Origin: a marine actinobacterium PHSC20C1
Lineage (GTDB): Bacteria > Actinomycetota > Actinomycetes > Actinomycetales > Microbacteriaceae
Assembly: GCA_000153145.1 (NCBI GenBank)
Contig: CH672415.1
Coordinates: 2,533,645 to 2,588,218, forward strand
DNA length: 54,574 nt
Direction of reading: 5' to 3'
This document shows positions 19,065 through 27,115 of the stretch, piece by piece. The position numbers were made by a program, and so were the translations under genes. The number at the start of each line of letters is the position of its first letter. Position 1 is the stretch's first letter. The notes under the pieces are model-generated. The model was not told the origin of the DNA. It searched no databases and saw only the letters and a program-made list of their open reading frames with translations.

Positions 19065-19835
19065 CTAGCCGCCCACCGGGGAGTGCTCAACGCTAACAGC
19101 GACGCCTGGCGGCGTATCCACGAGCAACCCCGTCCCCGCGAACGCAGCTTCGAGATCGGCACGGGTTTCGGTGAAGTGCTCCCACCCCTCGGTGTGGAGG
19201 CCGACCACATGGTCGACGCCCAAGATTCTGGCGGCTTCTGCGGCATCCGCTGATGTCAAGGTGAGAGGGCCGTTGACCGCGGAGATGCGGGCAGCACCCG
19301 CGAAGAGCACCGCAATGCTGGTGTCGGGGAAGCGGTCGGCGATTTGCTGCACCAGCGGCAGGGAGGCGTTGTCGCCGCTGACGTAGATGGTGGGTTCGCC
19401 CTCGGCTTGCAGCACGAAACCGGTGACCGGGCCAACAAGGGCTTCAGCACCGGGAGGGCCGTGCAGTGCGGGTACTGCTGTGACGGTGACAGCGCCGACC
19501 TCACGAGATTCCCAAGAGTCGAGACCGACAACACCTCCGCCGAAGAGGTCAGAGCCCGCCTTCATGGTGCTGATCGTCAGCACGCCGGTGGCCAAAAGTT
19601 CGAGTCCCTCATAGTCGAGGTTGTCTTCGTGTTCGTGGTGCGACAACAACACGAGGTCGACAGCGCCAACATCCGCCCGTCTCAACGCCGGACCCACCGT
19701 CTTGGTGAGCGGCACACCGCCCTCGTCGGGGTAAAGCTGCGGCGCATCAAAAGTGGGGTCAGTTACGATGCGCAATCCCGCATATTCGAGCAACGCAGTA
19801 GGGCCGCCAATGTAGGTCACGGTCAACTTCGACAT
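19065..19835 (-). CDS. Metallo-beta-lactamase-fold hydrolase (UlaG-like)
   Basis: A 256-residue MBL-fold protein. The metal motif region reads SHHEHEDN, in which the usual HxHxDH is HEHEDN: the last His is Asn, so metal site 2 may be altered. Later ligands are plausible in VSGDNAS and [10 protein letters not shown]. The N-terminal [24 protein letters not shown] resembles the UlaG/UPF0173 start, where such proteins cleave small cyclic or lactone substrates; no substrate is assigned. The ATG has no ribosome-binding site, and its -10 (TAGTCT) lies 6 bases upstream inside the divergent gene's start region. Confidence 0.82.
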   Translation of the reverse strand: MSKLTVTYIGGPTALLEYAGLRIVTDPTFDAPQLYPDEGGVPLTKTVGPALRRADVGAVDLVLLSHHEHEDNLDYEGLELLATGVLTISTMKAGSDLFGGGVVGLDSWESREVGAVTVTAVPALHGPPGAEALVGPVTGFVLQAEGEPTIYVSGDNASLPLVQQIADRFPDTSIAVLFAGAARISAVNGPLTLTSADAAEAARILGVDHVVGLHTEGWEHFTETRADLEAAFAGTGLLVDTPPGVAVSVEHSPVGG

Positions 19836-19849
19836 ACTCTGAGACTATG
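19833..19849. promoter_or_regulatory. Overlapping divergent leaderless promoters in an 11-bp intergenic
   Basis: The 17-mer CATACTCTGAGACTATG contains the start codon of the minus-strand hydrolase (CAT, 19833-19835) and of the plus-strand DUF255 gene (ATG, 19847-19849). The plus -10, TACTCT (19835-19840), is 6 bases before the ATG. The minus -10, TAGTCT (19847-19842), is 6 bases before the other ATG. Each -10 shares one base with the opposite start codon. Confidence 0.7.
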
Positions 19850-21751
19850 CCCAATCGTCTGGAAACTGCTGCGAGCCCATACCTGAGATCACACGCCACC
19901 AACCCGGTGAACTGGTGGGAGTGGTCTGCCGAAGCTTTTGCCGAAGCGGAACGCCGAGATGTTCCCGTTCTGGTCTCCATCGGCTACTCCACGTGCCACT
20001 GGTGTCATGTGATGGCGCGCGAATCCTTCAGCGACCCCGTGCTGGCCGCCTACCTCAACGAGAACTTTGTGGCGATCAAAGTAGACCGTGAAGAACACGC
20101 CGAAGTGGACTCCACCTATCTGGCGGCGGCATCCGCCTTCACTCCCAACCTAGGCTGGCCGCTCAACGTGTTCGTCACGCCCGCGGGGCGAGCCTTCTTT
20201 GCCGGCACCTACTGGCCACCGACCGCGGTGGGGCAGCATCCGGCATTTCGGCAAGTGCTCGAATCAGTGACGGATGCGTGGCTCACCCGCCGCGAACAGG
20301 TCGAGACCAGCGGCAGCGCGATAGCTGAAGCGCTTGCCAGGAGCCGTGCCGTCGAGAGCGAACTCGTCACCGACTTTGCTGACGTGATCGATGCGCTCGC
20401 TGCCGCCGAAGACCTCGAGCATGGCGGATTCGGCGACGCCCCCAAATTTCCGGTGACGCCGGTGCTGCGGTTCCTTCTCGATCGCGGGGCTCGCACCGCG
20501 GAACACTCGCCAGAGGCAGCAGGCCTCGCCGATCGCACGCTGAAGGCGATGGCGGCATCCGCCCTGCGCGACCCGGTCGATGGCGGCTTCTTCCGCTACT
20601 CCACCCAGGCCGACTGGACTGACCCGCACTACGAACGCATGCTCTACGACAACGCCCAACTGCTTGCCGCGTATGCGCTCGCCGACTCGGCGGAGATCGC
20701 CACCGGCGTCGCCGACTTCTTGCGCGACAAACTGCTGCTGCCTTCAGGAGCATTCGCATCAGGTCTCGACTCCGAAAGCACCGTCGACGGCAAACGTGTC
20801 GAAGGCTTCTACTATTCGCTGGATGCCGCCAGCCGCGCCCGCGTCGAAGCCCCGCCCCGCGACGACAAGATCCTCACCGGCTGGAATGGTCTCGCCATCG
20901 AAGCTCTCGCTTTGGCTGGCGCCCGTCATGGCAACCCCGAGTGGATCGCGCTGGCCCGCGGTGCCGCTGACTTCCTGCTCGCCGAGCACGTGGGTGCCGG
21001 GAACTCGGCCGGCGACCCTGCGGGGGAGCGGCTCGTGCGCACCTCCATCGACGGCATCCTCTCCGACGCGGCAGCAACCCTCGAAGATAGTGGGATGCTC
21101 GCCCAGGGCCTGCTCGAACTCTCCATTGCCACCGGTGAAGTGCGCTACGCCCTCGCTGCCCGCAACCTCATCGACGGCGCGCTCGCAGCCGGAGCTGCGG
21201 GTTCGGCAAGCTCACCCTTCGGCCTCCCCGGCGGCACCGACTCCGTACTCGCCGCCCAAGGCCTCTCGACCGAAGCCGACATCAGCGACGGAGCCCACCC
21301 CAGCGGCCTCAGTGCCATGGCCGCCGCCGCCCACACCCTCTTCGCTCTCACCGGCGACGCCCAATACCGGGATGCCGCCGAGACTTCCATGAAACTGGTC
21401 GGCCAGCTCGCAGCCCAGCAACCGATCTCGTTCGGAACCGCCCTCACCCTCATGTCGGAGCTCGGTGCACCCCTGCGCCAGCTCGTCGTTGTGACGGCGG
21501 ATGAGGCGGGTGGCGGGGCTGCCGGCGGCCACGAGCTCACGAGTCTGGCCCGCAAGCTGCACCGCGCTGGAGGCATTGGTGTCGCAGTGTCGCAGGCTCA
21601 GGCGGACGCTTTTGCGGCATCCGGTTTCGAACTGTTTGCCGCTCGCGCCGCCACCGACGGCGCACCGACGGCGTACCTGTGCGAAGAGTTCGTGTGTCGA
21701 CTGCCGCTCACCGATGCGGCCGCGCTGACAGCGTTGCTTGCCTCAGCGTGA
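19847..21751 (+). CDS. DUF255 thioredoxin-fold protein (YyaL/spermatogenesis-associated 20 family)
   Basis: A 634-residue protein. The N-terminal third is a thioredoxin-like DUF255 domain (residues 1-165) with Sx[10 protein letters not shown] and the CHWC redox-type motif at 50-53. The remainder is an alpha/alpha-barrel-like region with [43 protein letters not shown] and [14 protein letters not shown], all family landmarks. The family is widespread but its activity is poorly defined, so none is assigned. It starts on a leaderless ATG shared with the divergent hydrolase promoter and overlaps the end of a convergent TetR gene by 9 bases. The coding sequence is dense in GGATGC/GCATCC words (eight counted). 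Confidence 0.9.
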   Translation: MPNRLETAASPYLRSHATNPVNWWEWSAEAFAEAERRDVPVLVSIGYSTCHWCHVMARESFSDPVLAAYLNENFVAIKVDREEHAEVDSTYLAAASAFTPNLGWPLNVFVTPAGRAFFAGTYWPPTAVGQHPAFRQVLESVTDAWLTRREQVETSGSAIAEALARSRAVESELVTDFADVIDALAAAEDLEHGGFGDAPKFPVTPVLRFLLDRGARTAEHSPEAAGLADRTLKAMAASALRDPVDGGFFRYSTQADWTDPHYERMLYDNAQLLAAYALADSAEIATGVADFLRDKLLLPSGAFASGLDSESTVDGKRVEGFYYSLDAASRARVEAPPRDDKILTGWNGLAIEALALAGARHGNPEWIALARGAADFLLAEHVGAGNSAGDPAGERLVRTSIDGILSDAAATLEDSGMLAQGLLELSIATGEVRYALAARNLIDGALAAGAAGSASSPFGLPGGTDSVLAAQGLSTEADISDGAHPSGLSAMAAAAHTLFALTGDAQYRDAAETSMKLVGQLAAQQPISFGTALTLMSELGAPLRQLVVVTADEAGGGAAGGHELTSLARKLHRAGGIGVAVSQAQADAFAASGFELFAARAATDGAPTAYLCEEFVCRLPLTDAAALTALLASA

Positions 21752-22330
21752 GGAAGGAGCCGCCGACGCCAGAGCAGCGACTACCTGGAGAAGCTTTTCG
21801 GCGCTGAACTCTTCGGGGCGACGCACAACATCGATCGCGGCTCCCTGAATGAGAGCGATGAGTGTCGATCGGAACGCATCGGGGGCAAGGCCGTGCTCGT
21901 GAGCGAATCGGTTTGTGATCGGCTCCATGGTGTCGGCGTAGCGGCTCAGGCCGGTGTTGAGTTCGTCACGAAACTCCGTGCTCTGGCGGAAGAAGTAGAA
22001 CTGAAAAAGAAGATCGACGTCGTCGCGCTGAGTGTGCAGACCTTCCAGCTCAGTGGCCACCATATGAAACAGGGCGACGTCTGCTGGCAATTCGCTGCCG
22101 AAACCATTTTCGGGGCCGTCGAGAGTCGTCGAGAGTAGTCGCGCAAGCAGAGCGTGCAGGAGTCCGTCTTTGGATTCAAAGTAGAAGTAGATGAGGCCGT
22201 TCGAGAGGTCGGCTTCTGCGGCAACCGTGCGAGCCGAGACAGTTTCTAGCCCGCTACGGATTGCCACGGTTTTTGCGGCGGCGAGAATGTCGTCGCGCCG
22301 CTCGATCTCTGGTTTCTTTACTCCGACCAC
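21743..22330 (-). CDS. TetR-family transcriptional repressor
   Basis: A 195-residue repressor. The N-terminal HTH spans about residues 10-55 ([52 protein letters not shown]). The rest is the variable helical ligand domain. The GTG start at 22330 lacks a ribosome-binding site, but TAAGCT ends 6 bases upstream, pointing to a leaderless mRNA. A palindrome in the gap to the divergent SDR gene is the likely operator for both genes. The ligand is unknown but may relate to the SDR substrate. Confidence 0.9.
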   Translation of the reverse strand: MVGVKKPEIERRDDILAAAKTVAIRSGLETVSARTVAAEADLSNGLIYFYFESKDGLLHALLARLLSTTLDGPENGFGSELPADVALFHMVATELEGLHTQRDDVDLLFQFYFFRQSTEFRDELNTGLSRYADTMEPITNRFAHEHGLAPDAFRSTLIALIQGAAIDVVRRPEEFSAEKLLQVVAALASAAPSSR

Positions 22331-22336
22331 GCTTCA

Positions 22337-22342
22337 AGCTTA
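22337..22342 (-). promoter_or_regulatory. -10 element of a leaderless promoter for the TetR gene
   Basis: Minus-strand TAAGCT, 6 bases before the GTG at 22330. The operator palindrome begins 14 bases further upstream. Confidence 0.55.
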
Positions 22343-22355
22343 GCTATTGCAATCT

Positions 22356-22373
22356 ATTGACCAAACGGTCAAT
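22356..22373. promoter_or_regulatory. Candidate TetR operator
   Basis: ATTGACC-AAAC-GGTCAAT, 7-bp perfect arms around a 4-base centre; flanking T and A extend it by one pair. It lies between the divergent TetR and SDR starts. TTGACC inside it can serve as the -35 of the SDR promoter, so binding would block it. Confidence 0.7.
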
Positions 22374-22415
22374 ATTGGTATTGCGGGTCCGCACTGCTGT
22401 TGAAGGAGAAGAAGA

Positions 22416-23213
22416 GTGACTCATCCTCTGAAGAATCAAACCGTTTTGATCACCGGCGGCGGAAGCGGCATCGGGCGACTTCTGGCCCTCGGCGCTGCGG
22501 AACGCGGAGCCAGGGTCGTGGTGTGGGATTTGTCGGCGGCCGCGGCCGAGAGCGTGTGTGAGGAGATCCTTGGCGCGGGACATCACGCCGAGGCGTTCAC
22601 CGTCGATGTGTCTGACCGGAATGCGGTCAACGCGGCCGCGAAGAAAACGGGGCAAGTGGATGTTCTGATCAACAATGCGGGAATCGTCACAGGCAAGAAC
22701 CTTCTTGATGCATCCGACGAGGCCATTGAGCGCACGATTCGGGTGAATACGCTTGCCCTGTTCTGGGTTACTCGCGCGTTCTTGGGCAATATGATCGCGA
22801 ACCGCCGCGGCACCGTAGTCACCATCTCCAGCGCCGCCGGACTTGTCGGAGTAGCTAAACAAACCGACTATTCCGCGAGCAAGTTTGCTGCTCTCGGGTT
22901 CGCCGAATCGCTCCGGGTAGAGCTATCGAAAGAAAACACCGGCGTCAACTCGCTGGTCGTGTGCCCGTACTTCGTCAGCACCGGAATGTTTGAGGGTGTG
23001 CAAACCAAATACCCTCTGCTGTTGCCCATCCTGACTCCCGAGTATGTAGTTCAGAAAACGCTGACAGCGATCGAGAAGGGCCGACACCAGTTGATCATGC
23101 CCCGGTTCGTAAATCTCTTATCGCCCGCCCGGGTGCTTCCGGTCCGCTGGTTCGACAAACTCATGAATCAGCTCGGTGTGAACAACACCATGGACCATTT
23201 CGTCGGGCGCTAG
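22416..23213 (+). CDS. Short-chain dehydrogenase/reductase (SDR)
   Basis: A 265-residue classical SDR. The cofactor motif TGGGSGIGR lies near residue 12, NNAG near 88, the catalytic Ser in ISSAAGLVG, and YSASK gives Tyr and Lys. The C-terminal part (LLLPILTPEYVVQKTLTAIEKGRHQLIMPRFVNLLSPARVLP) resembles the membrane-associated retinol dehydrogenase/epidermal SDR group, so a lipophilic substrate is plausible. The GTG start has GAAGGAG 8 bases upstream. It is divergent from a TetR repressor gene and probably its target. A stem-loop follows the stop. Confidence 0.9.
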   Translation: MTHPLKNQTVLITGGGSGIGRLLALGAAERGARVVVWDLSAAAAESVCEEILGAGHHAEAFTVDVSDRNAVNAAAKKTGQVDVLINNAGIVTGKNLLDASDEAIERTIRVNTLALFWVTRAFLGNMIANRRGTVVTISSAAGLVGVAKQTDYSASKFAALGFAESLRVELSKENTGVNSLVVCPYFVSTGMFEGVQTKYPLLLPILTPEYVVQKTLTAIEKGRHQLIMPRFVNLLSPARVLPVRWFDKLMNQLGVNNTMDHFVGR

Positions 23214-23245
23214 GGGTCGATCTGACGCAGCGCCGAATGAGAATT

Positions 23246-23286
23246 GGCGAGCCCAACTGTTGTTGAAAACAACAGCAGAGCTCGCC
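23246..23286. terminator. Bidirectional terminator-like stem-loop
   Basis: An inner stem CTGTTGTT/AACAACAG around GAA lies at 23257-23275, nested within outer arms GGCGAGC (23246-23252) and GCTCGCC (23280-23286). It sits between the convergent SDR and APC transporter genes. Confidence 0.7.
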
Positions 23287-23316
23287 GCATCCCGTAGATG
23301 AATCAATCGGGGTGAA

Positions 23317-24810
23317 TCAACCCTCGCGAAGCAGTGCGGCGATCTCCACCGCGTCGCCCTCCGGAATTGTTGAATTACGTCCCGGCCGAGCGATCATCAT
23401 GTAGATGCCGCCGGTGGCCAGCACAAGCGCGAGCCCTACCAGCACTATCCAGTCGGCGAGAAAGTCGCCGCTCGTGCCAGGCGTCGCCAGCAGGATCATC
23501 GCGATCACTCCATACGCGAGTGCCACAATGTTCACCAGCATTCCCCAAGCGCCAAGGCTGAACGGGCCCGCAGGCTTCCAGCCTTTGAGCCGCGCTAGCA
23601 GCGACGCGAAGACTACGGACTGGAACGCGAAGTAGATACCAAGAACCGCGAACGCCGTGATCTGGTTGAGCAACCCATCCTGCCCGACGTAGATCAGCAC
23701 ACAGATCAGGATCGGCACGATGCAGGCAACCAGAAGCGCGTTGCGCGGAACCTTCTTGGTGGATAGTTCTGAAAGCCACCGGTGACCGGGCATCATCTTG
23801 TCGCGGCCGAACGAGTACAGCAGGCGACTGCCGGCCGCCTGAAGGCTGAGCACACAGGAGAGGAACGCCGTGAGCGCAACGACGAGGAAGATCTTCGCTC
23901 CGACAGTGCCGAGGGATGCTTCCAAGATGCCGGCGATCGGGTCGGCATCTTCTCCGCTTACGATGCTCGCCAGATCTGGTGCCGCGAGGATGTAGCCAAG
24001 GAACGCGATCAGGCCCGAGAGACCACCGACGAGGATCGTCATGATCATCGCGCGGGGGATAGCTTTGGCCGGGTTGGATACCTCTTCTGCTACTTCGCCA
24101 CAGGCCTCAAAGCCGTAAAAGAGAAATAGCCCGGTCAGCGCCGCTCCGACGAACACCGGAAGGTAGCTGCCGTCGCCCTGGGTTCCGAACGTGTCGAACA
24201 ACACCGAGAAATCGTTCTTGCGCTCAAACAGGATCAGGAAGAGCCCTACCCCGATAACACCGATGAGCTCGGCAGCGAGACCGATCTTGGCAACCCGAGC
24301 TAGAGCTTTCGTGCCGCTCAGGTTAACAACGAGCGCGACGACGAGGAACGCGATTGCGAGGAAAAGGGTGAGCTCTTTTGTGGGCTGGAGACCGAGCAGA
24401 CTGGCAAGGAAGCTAGTGCCGTACTCAGCAACCGCAGTCACCGTGACGATGATGGCCCAGATGTACACCCATGCCGCAATCCACGCAAAGCGTGCGCTTG
24501 AGAGGCGCCGCACCCACGGATAAATACCGCCAGAGATTGGATACTGTGACACGACCTCGCCAAAGACCAGGGCCACCAAGAGTTGCCCGGTGCCGACGAT
24601 TACGAGCCAGAAGATCGAAGGCGGTCCGCCAAGCGAAATCCCGTAGGCGAAAAGAGAGTAAACGCCGACGAGCGGTGACAGGTAAGTAAAGCCGAGAGCG
24701 AAGGTGCCCCACAGAGACAGGGACCGGTTGAAGTTGCCGTCGTAGCCGAGCTTTTTCAGATGAGCATCGTCGTCGGATGAGGTGTTGCGCGGAGCGGAAT
24801 CTGTAGTCAT
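23317..24810 (-). CDS. APC-superfamily amino acid/amine permease
   Basis: A 497-residue cytoplasmic-membrane transporter with about 12 helices. The N-terminal SLWGTFALGFTYLSPLVGVYSLFAYGISLGGP carries the first broken helix of the APC fold, and QYPISGGIYPWVRRL is the conserved segment after helix 2. FYGFEACGEVAEEVSNPAKAIPRAM is the helix 6 region of the amino acid/polyamine type. GAAAGG stands about 6 bases before the ATG. It follows a FadR-type regulator and a Cache-domain protein on the same strand, separated from them by a hairpin, so it may be the uptake system for the compound they sense. Substrate not assigned. Confidence 0.92.
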   Translation of the reverse strand: MTTDSAPRNTSSDDDAHLKKLGYDGNFNRSLSLWGTFALGFTYLSPLVGVYSLFAYGISLGGPPSIFWLVIVGTGQLLVALVFGEVVSQYPISGGIYPWVRRLSSARFAWIAAWVYIWAIIVTVTAVAEYGTSFLASLLGLQPTKELTLFLAIAFLVVALVVNLSGTKALARVAKIGLAAELIGVIGVGLFLILFERKNDFSVLFDTFGTQGDGSYLPVFVGAALTGLFLFYGFEACGEVAEEVSNPAKAIPRAMIMTILVGGLSGLIAFLGYILAAPDLASIVSGEDADPIAGILEASLGTVGAKIFLVVALTAFLSCVLSLQAAGSRLLYSFGRDKMMPGHRWLSELSTKKVPRNALLVACIVPILICVLIYVGQDGLLNQITAFAVLGIYFAFQSVVFASLLARLKGWKPAGPFSLGAWGMLVNIVALAYGVIAMILLATPGTSGDFLADWIVLVGLALVLATGGIYMMIARPGRNSTIPEGDAVEIAALLREG

Positions 24811-24872
24811 GGCGACCTTTCAGGGTAGATTCTCCGTGCCCGCGGGAGGCCCTGAGCATCCTGAATTAGGCT

Positions 24873-24903
24873 GCCGTACCCCTCCGTTGGGGCGCGATAC
24901 GGC
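24873..24903 (-). terminator. Hairpin between the Cache-domain and APC permease genes
   Basis: GCCGTA at 24873-24878 pairs with TACGGC at 24898-24903, with an inner CCCC/GGGG pair. It could act as a partial terminator or mRNA-processing site setting different levels of the two products. Confidence 0.5.
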
Positions 24904-24949
24904 AATCTTATGGAGATAGATGTATCCCTGTCACGCGTTTTCTCAAAAT

Positions 24950-25711
24950 TTATCGAGGAGTGCCTTTTTTGCGCATGGCAACGCTGAACGGCCCCTCTGT
25001 GCATGCGACCGTGTTCCACTCGCGTTCCTTGGCTGTTTCGCTCAGGACCGAGCCCACCGGGAGGCTGGGATCTGTGGAGACTACGACGCGACCAGACTCG
25101 TTCAGCACTGCGGCATCCGCGGGGATGGCCAGCAGGGAAGGCATGACGGCTCGCTCGAAACTACGAACAAACACGTCAGCTCCCACTACCCCAAACATTT
25201 CCTCCACCCCGGTCTTGTCGGCGTCGACGAACACGGGCGCGGTGATCGTCAGGATGTAATCGCAGGTGCAGAGGTAGTCGACGTACGGCCCTGTCACGTG
25301 CGTCTGCTTCATCGATTGTGGCATCCGGTACCACTCAAGAGCGGAGAAGTCGCTGACATAGTCGGCGTACCTTCGCTCCGTGACATCCAGTCTCGTAGAT
25401 TGTGTAGTTTCAGCCAGCAACGGGTTCGCATCGATCGGACCGATCCACCATGCGAAGTGGAGGCTTCGACCAGAATCATCCCCAGCATCGCCGATGAACC
25501 CAGCGCCGATCAGGACGGAATCGGGCCGCTCGAGTGCGGGGATGGCGAACGCAGCAACCGCCTCATCGAGTTCGGCCCCGTGGAGTCGTCCATCAACAGA
25601 CTGGACACGTGACTGCCATTGGTCCAATTGCGTGAACACGTCTGCGAAGAACTCAGAAACAACCCCTGCGCACGCGGTTAGCTGCGCGGATGCGGTTGTC
25701 TCAGTTCTCAA
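24950..25711 (-). CDS. Soluble Cache (PDC)-domain protein without output domain
   Basis: A 253-residue protein. After a helical N-terminus (VVSEFFADVFTQLDQWQSR) come PDC/Cache-type strands (LIGAGFIGD..SLHFAWWI, then WYRMPQSMKQTHVTGPYVDYLCTCDYILTITAPVFVD, then GVVGADVFVRSFE). The D-Y-I-x-T-x-x-x-P-V segment is where dCache sensors contact amino acids or amines. There is no signal peptide, membrane helix, kinase, cyclase or HTH. I start at TTG 25711 because GAGG lies 8 bases upstream and the frame would overlap the regulator stop by only 11 bases; GTG 25720 is an alternative. The overlap means it is translated together with the FadR-type regulator. It may be a cytosolic ligand sensor. Confidence 0.7.
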   Translation of the reverse strand: MRTETTASAQLTACAGVVSEFFADVFTQLDQWQSRVQSVDGRLHGAELDEAVAAFAIPALERPDSVLIGAGFIGDAGDDSGRSLHFAWWIGPIDANPLLAETTQSTRLDVTERRYADYVSDFSALEWYRMPQSMKQTHVTGPYVDYLCTCDYILTITAPVFVDADKTGVEEMFGVVGADVFVRSFERAVMPSLLAIPADAAVLNESGRVVVSTDPSLPVGSVLSETAKEREWNTVACTEGPFSVAMRKKGTPR

Positions 25712-26519
25712 GGGGATCACCTCGATCGACTGCAGCCTTTGCCTCAAGAAGCTGGGCGAGGTGGTTAGAGAAGTGGTATTCAACCGCAGTCCTAGACCCG
25801 CGGGGATCTCGCGCCGTGAGCGCATCGACCACGCTCAGCTGATAGTTCGAGCACGTCGCGGTGGCAGTGTTCGGCTCGGCACTGTGAGCTGCCGCACCGC
25901 CTCCCGGCCCTCCTGCAATCGTGATGTCTGAGGCGTACCAGAGCAGCGGCCCGAATTCCGCCTGAAGCCGAATTTGATCCCGTACTAATCGCGCGGATTG
26001 GCTGAGCACCGCCAGTTGTATATGAAACGCGCCCTCTGCTCTTCCCACTGCCTGACCCGATTCCGGGAGTTCCGGGCCGACCAAGCGGCGAAGGTTGTCG
26101 ATGTCCGAATCCAGGATTCTGTCCGCAGCGTGCGCCGCGGCAGCAGCGGTGATCACCGAAAGGTACAGACCCATGTCTTGAAGATCCACGCGGGAGAGGC
26201 CGGCGAGACGGGCACGCAGGACTGCACCGTGCCGGGTATGCGGTGGCGTGACGAAGCTGCCGCCTTCGCGGCCTCTGCGGGTCTCAATGAGACCGTTCTC
26301 GCGCAGGATGCTGAGCCCTTCGCGGGCGGTCACAAGTGCGACTCCAAAGCGTTTGGCGAGCTGGGATTCGCTCGGAAGGCGCTCGCCTGGCACGAGCACC
26401 CCGAGCACGATGGCATCTGTCAGTCGTTGCACAACCTGCTCGACTCGGCCGCTGGCCGAGATTTGCGAGAACACCGCGGTACGAGCGGAGGGTGGGGCGC
26501 TTGATGACTTCGACACCAC
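25701..26519 (-). CDS. FadR/GntR-family transcriptional regulator
   Basis: A 272-residue regulator. The winged helix lies at about residues 25-95 (VVQRLTDAIVLGVLVPGERLPSESQLAKRFGVALVTAREGLSILRENGLIETRRGREGGSFV), and the C-terminal helical FCD-like domain follows. The start region reads GTG GTG after GGGAGAGGGCC; either codon (26519 or 26516) could be used. The stop lies inside the start of the Cache-domain gene, and the APC permease follows, giving a regulator-sensor-transporter order. No HxxxH cluster as clear as in the prp regulator is visible, so the ligand class is open. Upstream 26520-26702 holds the promoter region and no other gene. Confidence 0.88.
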   Translation of the reverse strand: MVSKSSSAPPSARTAVFSQISASGRVEQVVQRLTDAIVLGVLVPGERLPSESQLAKRFGVALVTAREGLSILRENGLIETRRGREGGSFVTPPHTRHGAVLRARLAGLSRVDLQDMGLYLSVITAAAAAHAADRILDSDIDNLRRLVGPELPESGQAVGRAEGAFHIQLAVLSQSARLVRDQIRLQAEFGPLLWYASDITIAGGPGGGAAAHSAEPNTATATCSNYQLSVVDALTARDPRGSRTAVEYHFSNHLAQLLEAKAAVDRGDPLEN

Positions 26520-26702
26520 GGCCCTCTCCCGTCGCCTGCAGGACTGTTCATGCAGCTAACCTGATCTGTAACTTTACCGTGTGGAGTCGGTGAACCCTTT
26601 TGCGGCTGACCGATTCTGTGCCGCTCAGCGTTCAGCTGGAGATTACCGCCCGCCTCAACCAAGTCGTGCCGCGAGCAATTAGTTCGGGCGCAGATCGAGA
26701 CC

Positions 26703-27047
26703 CTAAACCAGGCCCAGCGCCTGCCGTACGTGTACATATTGCGTGAGGAAGGCGCGCTCGTCGAGTCGTTTGCGGCGCATCCACGAGGTCACTTCGCTGT
26801 TGCTTTTGCTCGCATTGCAGGAGCCGCAGGCGGGCACAACGTTGCCGACGGTGTAGCTGCCGCCGCGAGAGATCGGCTGAACGCAGTCCTTCTGCAACAC
26901 AGTGTCGGTGGCGGTGCAATACGCACAACCACCCCATTCGCGTTTGAGCTCTTTCCACTGCTCGGCAGTGAGATCGTTGTCGGCGGCATCAACGCGACGT
27001 TTGCGGCGGCGTGCGGCGCGAGCGCGTCGAGTCTGAGCCACAGCCAT
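26703..27047 (-). CDS. HNH-type nuclease-like protein with Cys in place of the first His
   Basis: A 114-residue protein. A basic N-terminus (RRARAARRRKRR) precedes a treble-clef core: CxxC at 41-44 and CxxC at 74-77 would bind structural zinc, with KDCVQPISRGG and NVVPACGSCNASKS between and after. The normal HNH core reads D-H-[VI]-x-P-x-S-[RK]-G-G; here the catalytic His is Cys55. I believe a D-C variant recurs in actinobacteria, but could not check. The role could be DNA cleavage or only binding. The ATG has no ribosome-binding site, and TAACTT lies 6 bases upstream (leaderless). Confidence 0.8.
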   Translation of the reverse strand: MAVAQTRRARAARRRKRRVDAADNDLTAEQWKELKREWGGCAYCTATDTVLQKDCVQPISRGGSYTVGNVVPACGSCNASKSNSEVTSWMRRKRLDERAFLTQYVHVRQALGLV

Positions 27048-27053
27048 ACCGCT

Positions 27054-27059
27054 AAGTTA
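27054..27059 (-). promoter_or_regulatory. -10 element of a leaderless promoter for the HNH gene
   Basis: Minus-strand TAACTT, 6 bases before the ATG at 27047; no Shine-Dalgarno. Confidence 0.55.
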
Positions 27060-27115
27060 GTGCACCGCTGGTGCGCTGCGGCAGCGACTGGCGTGGGTTG
27101 GGCATCGATCGCTCG

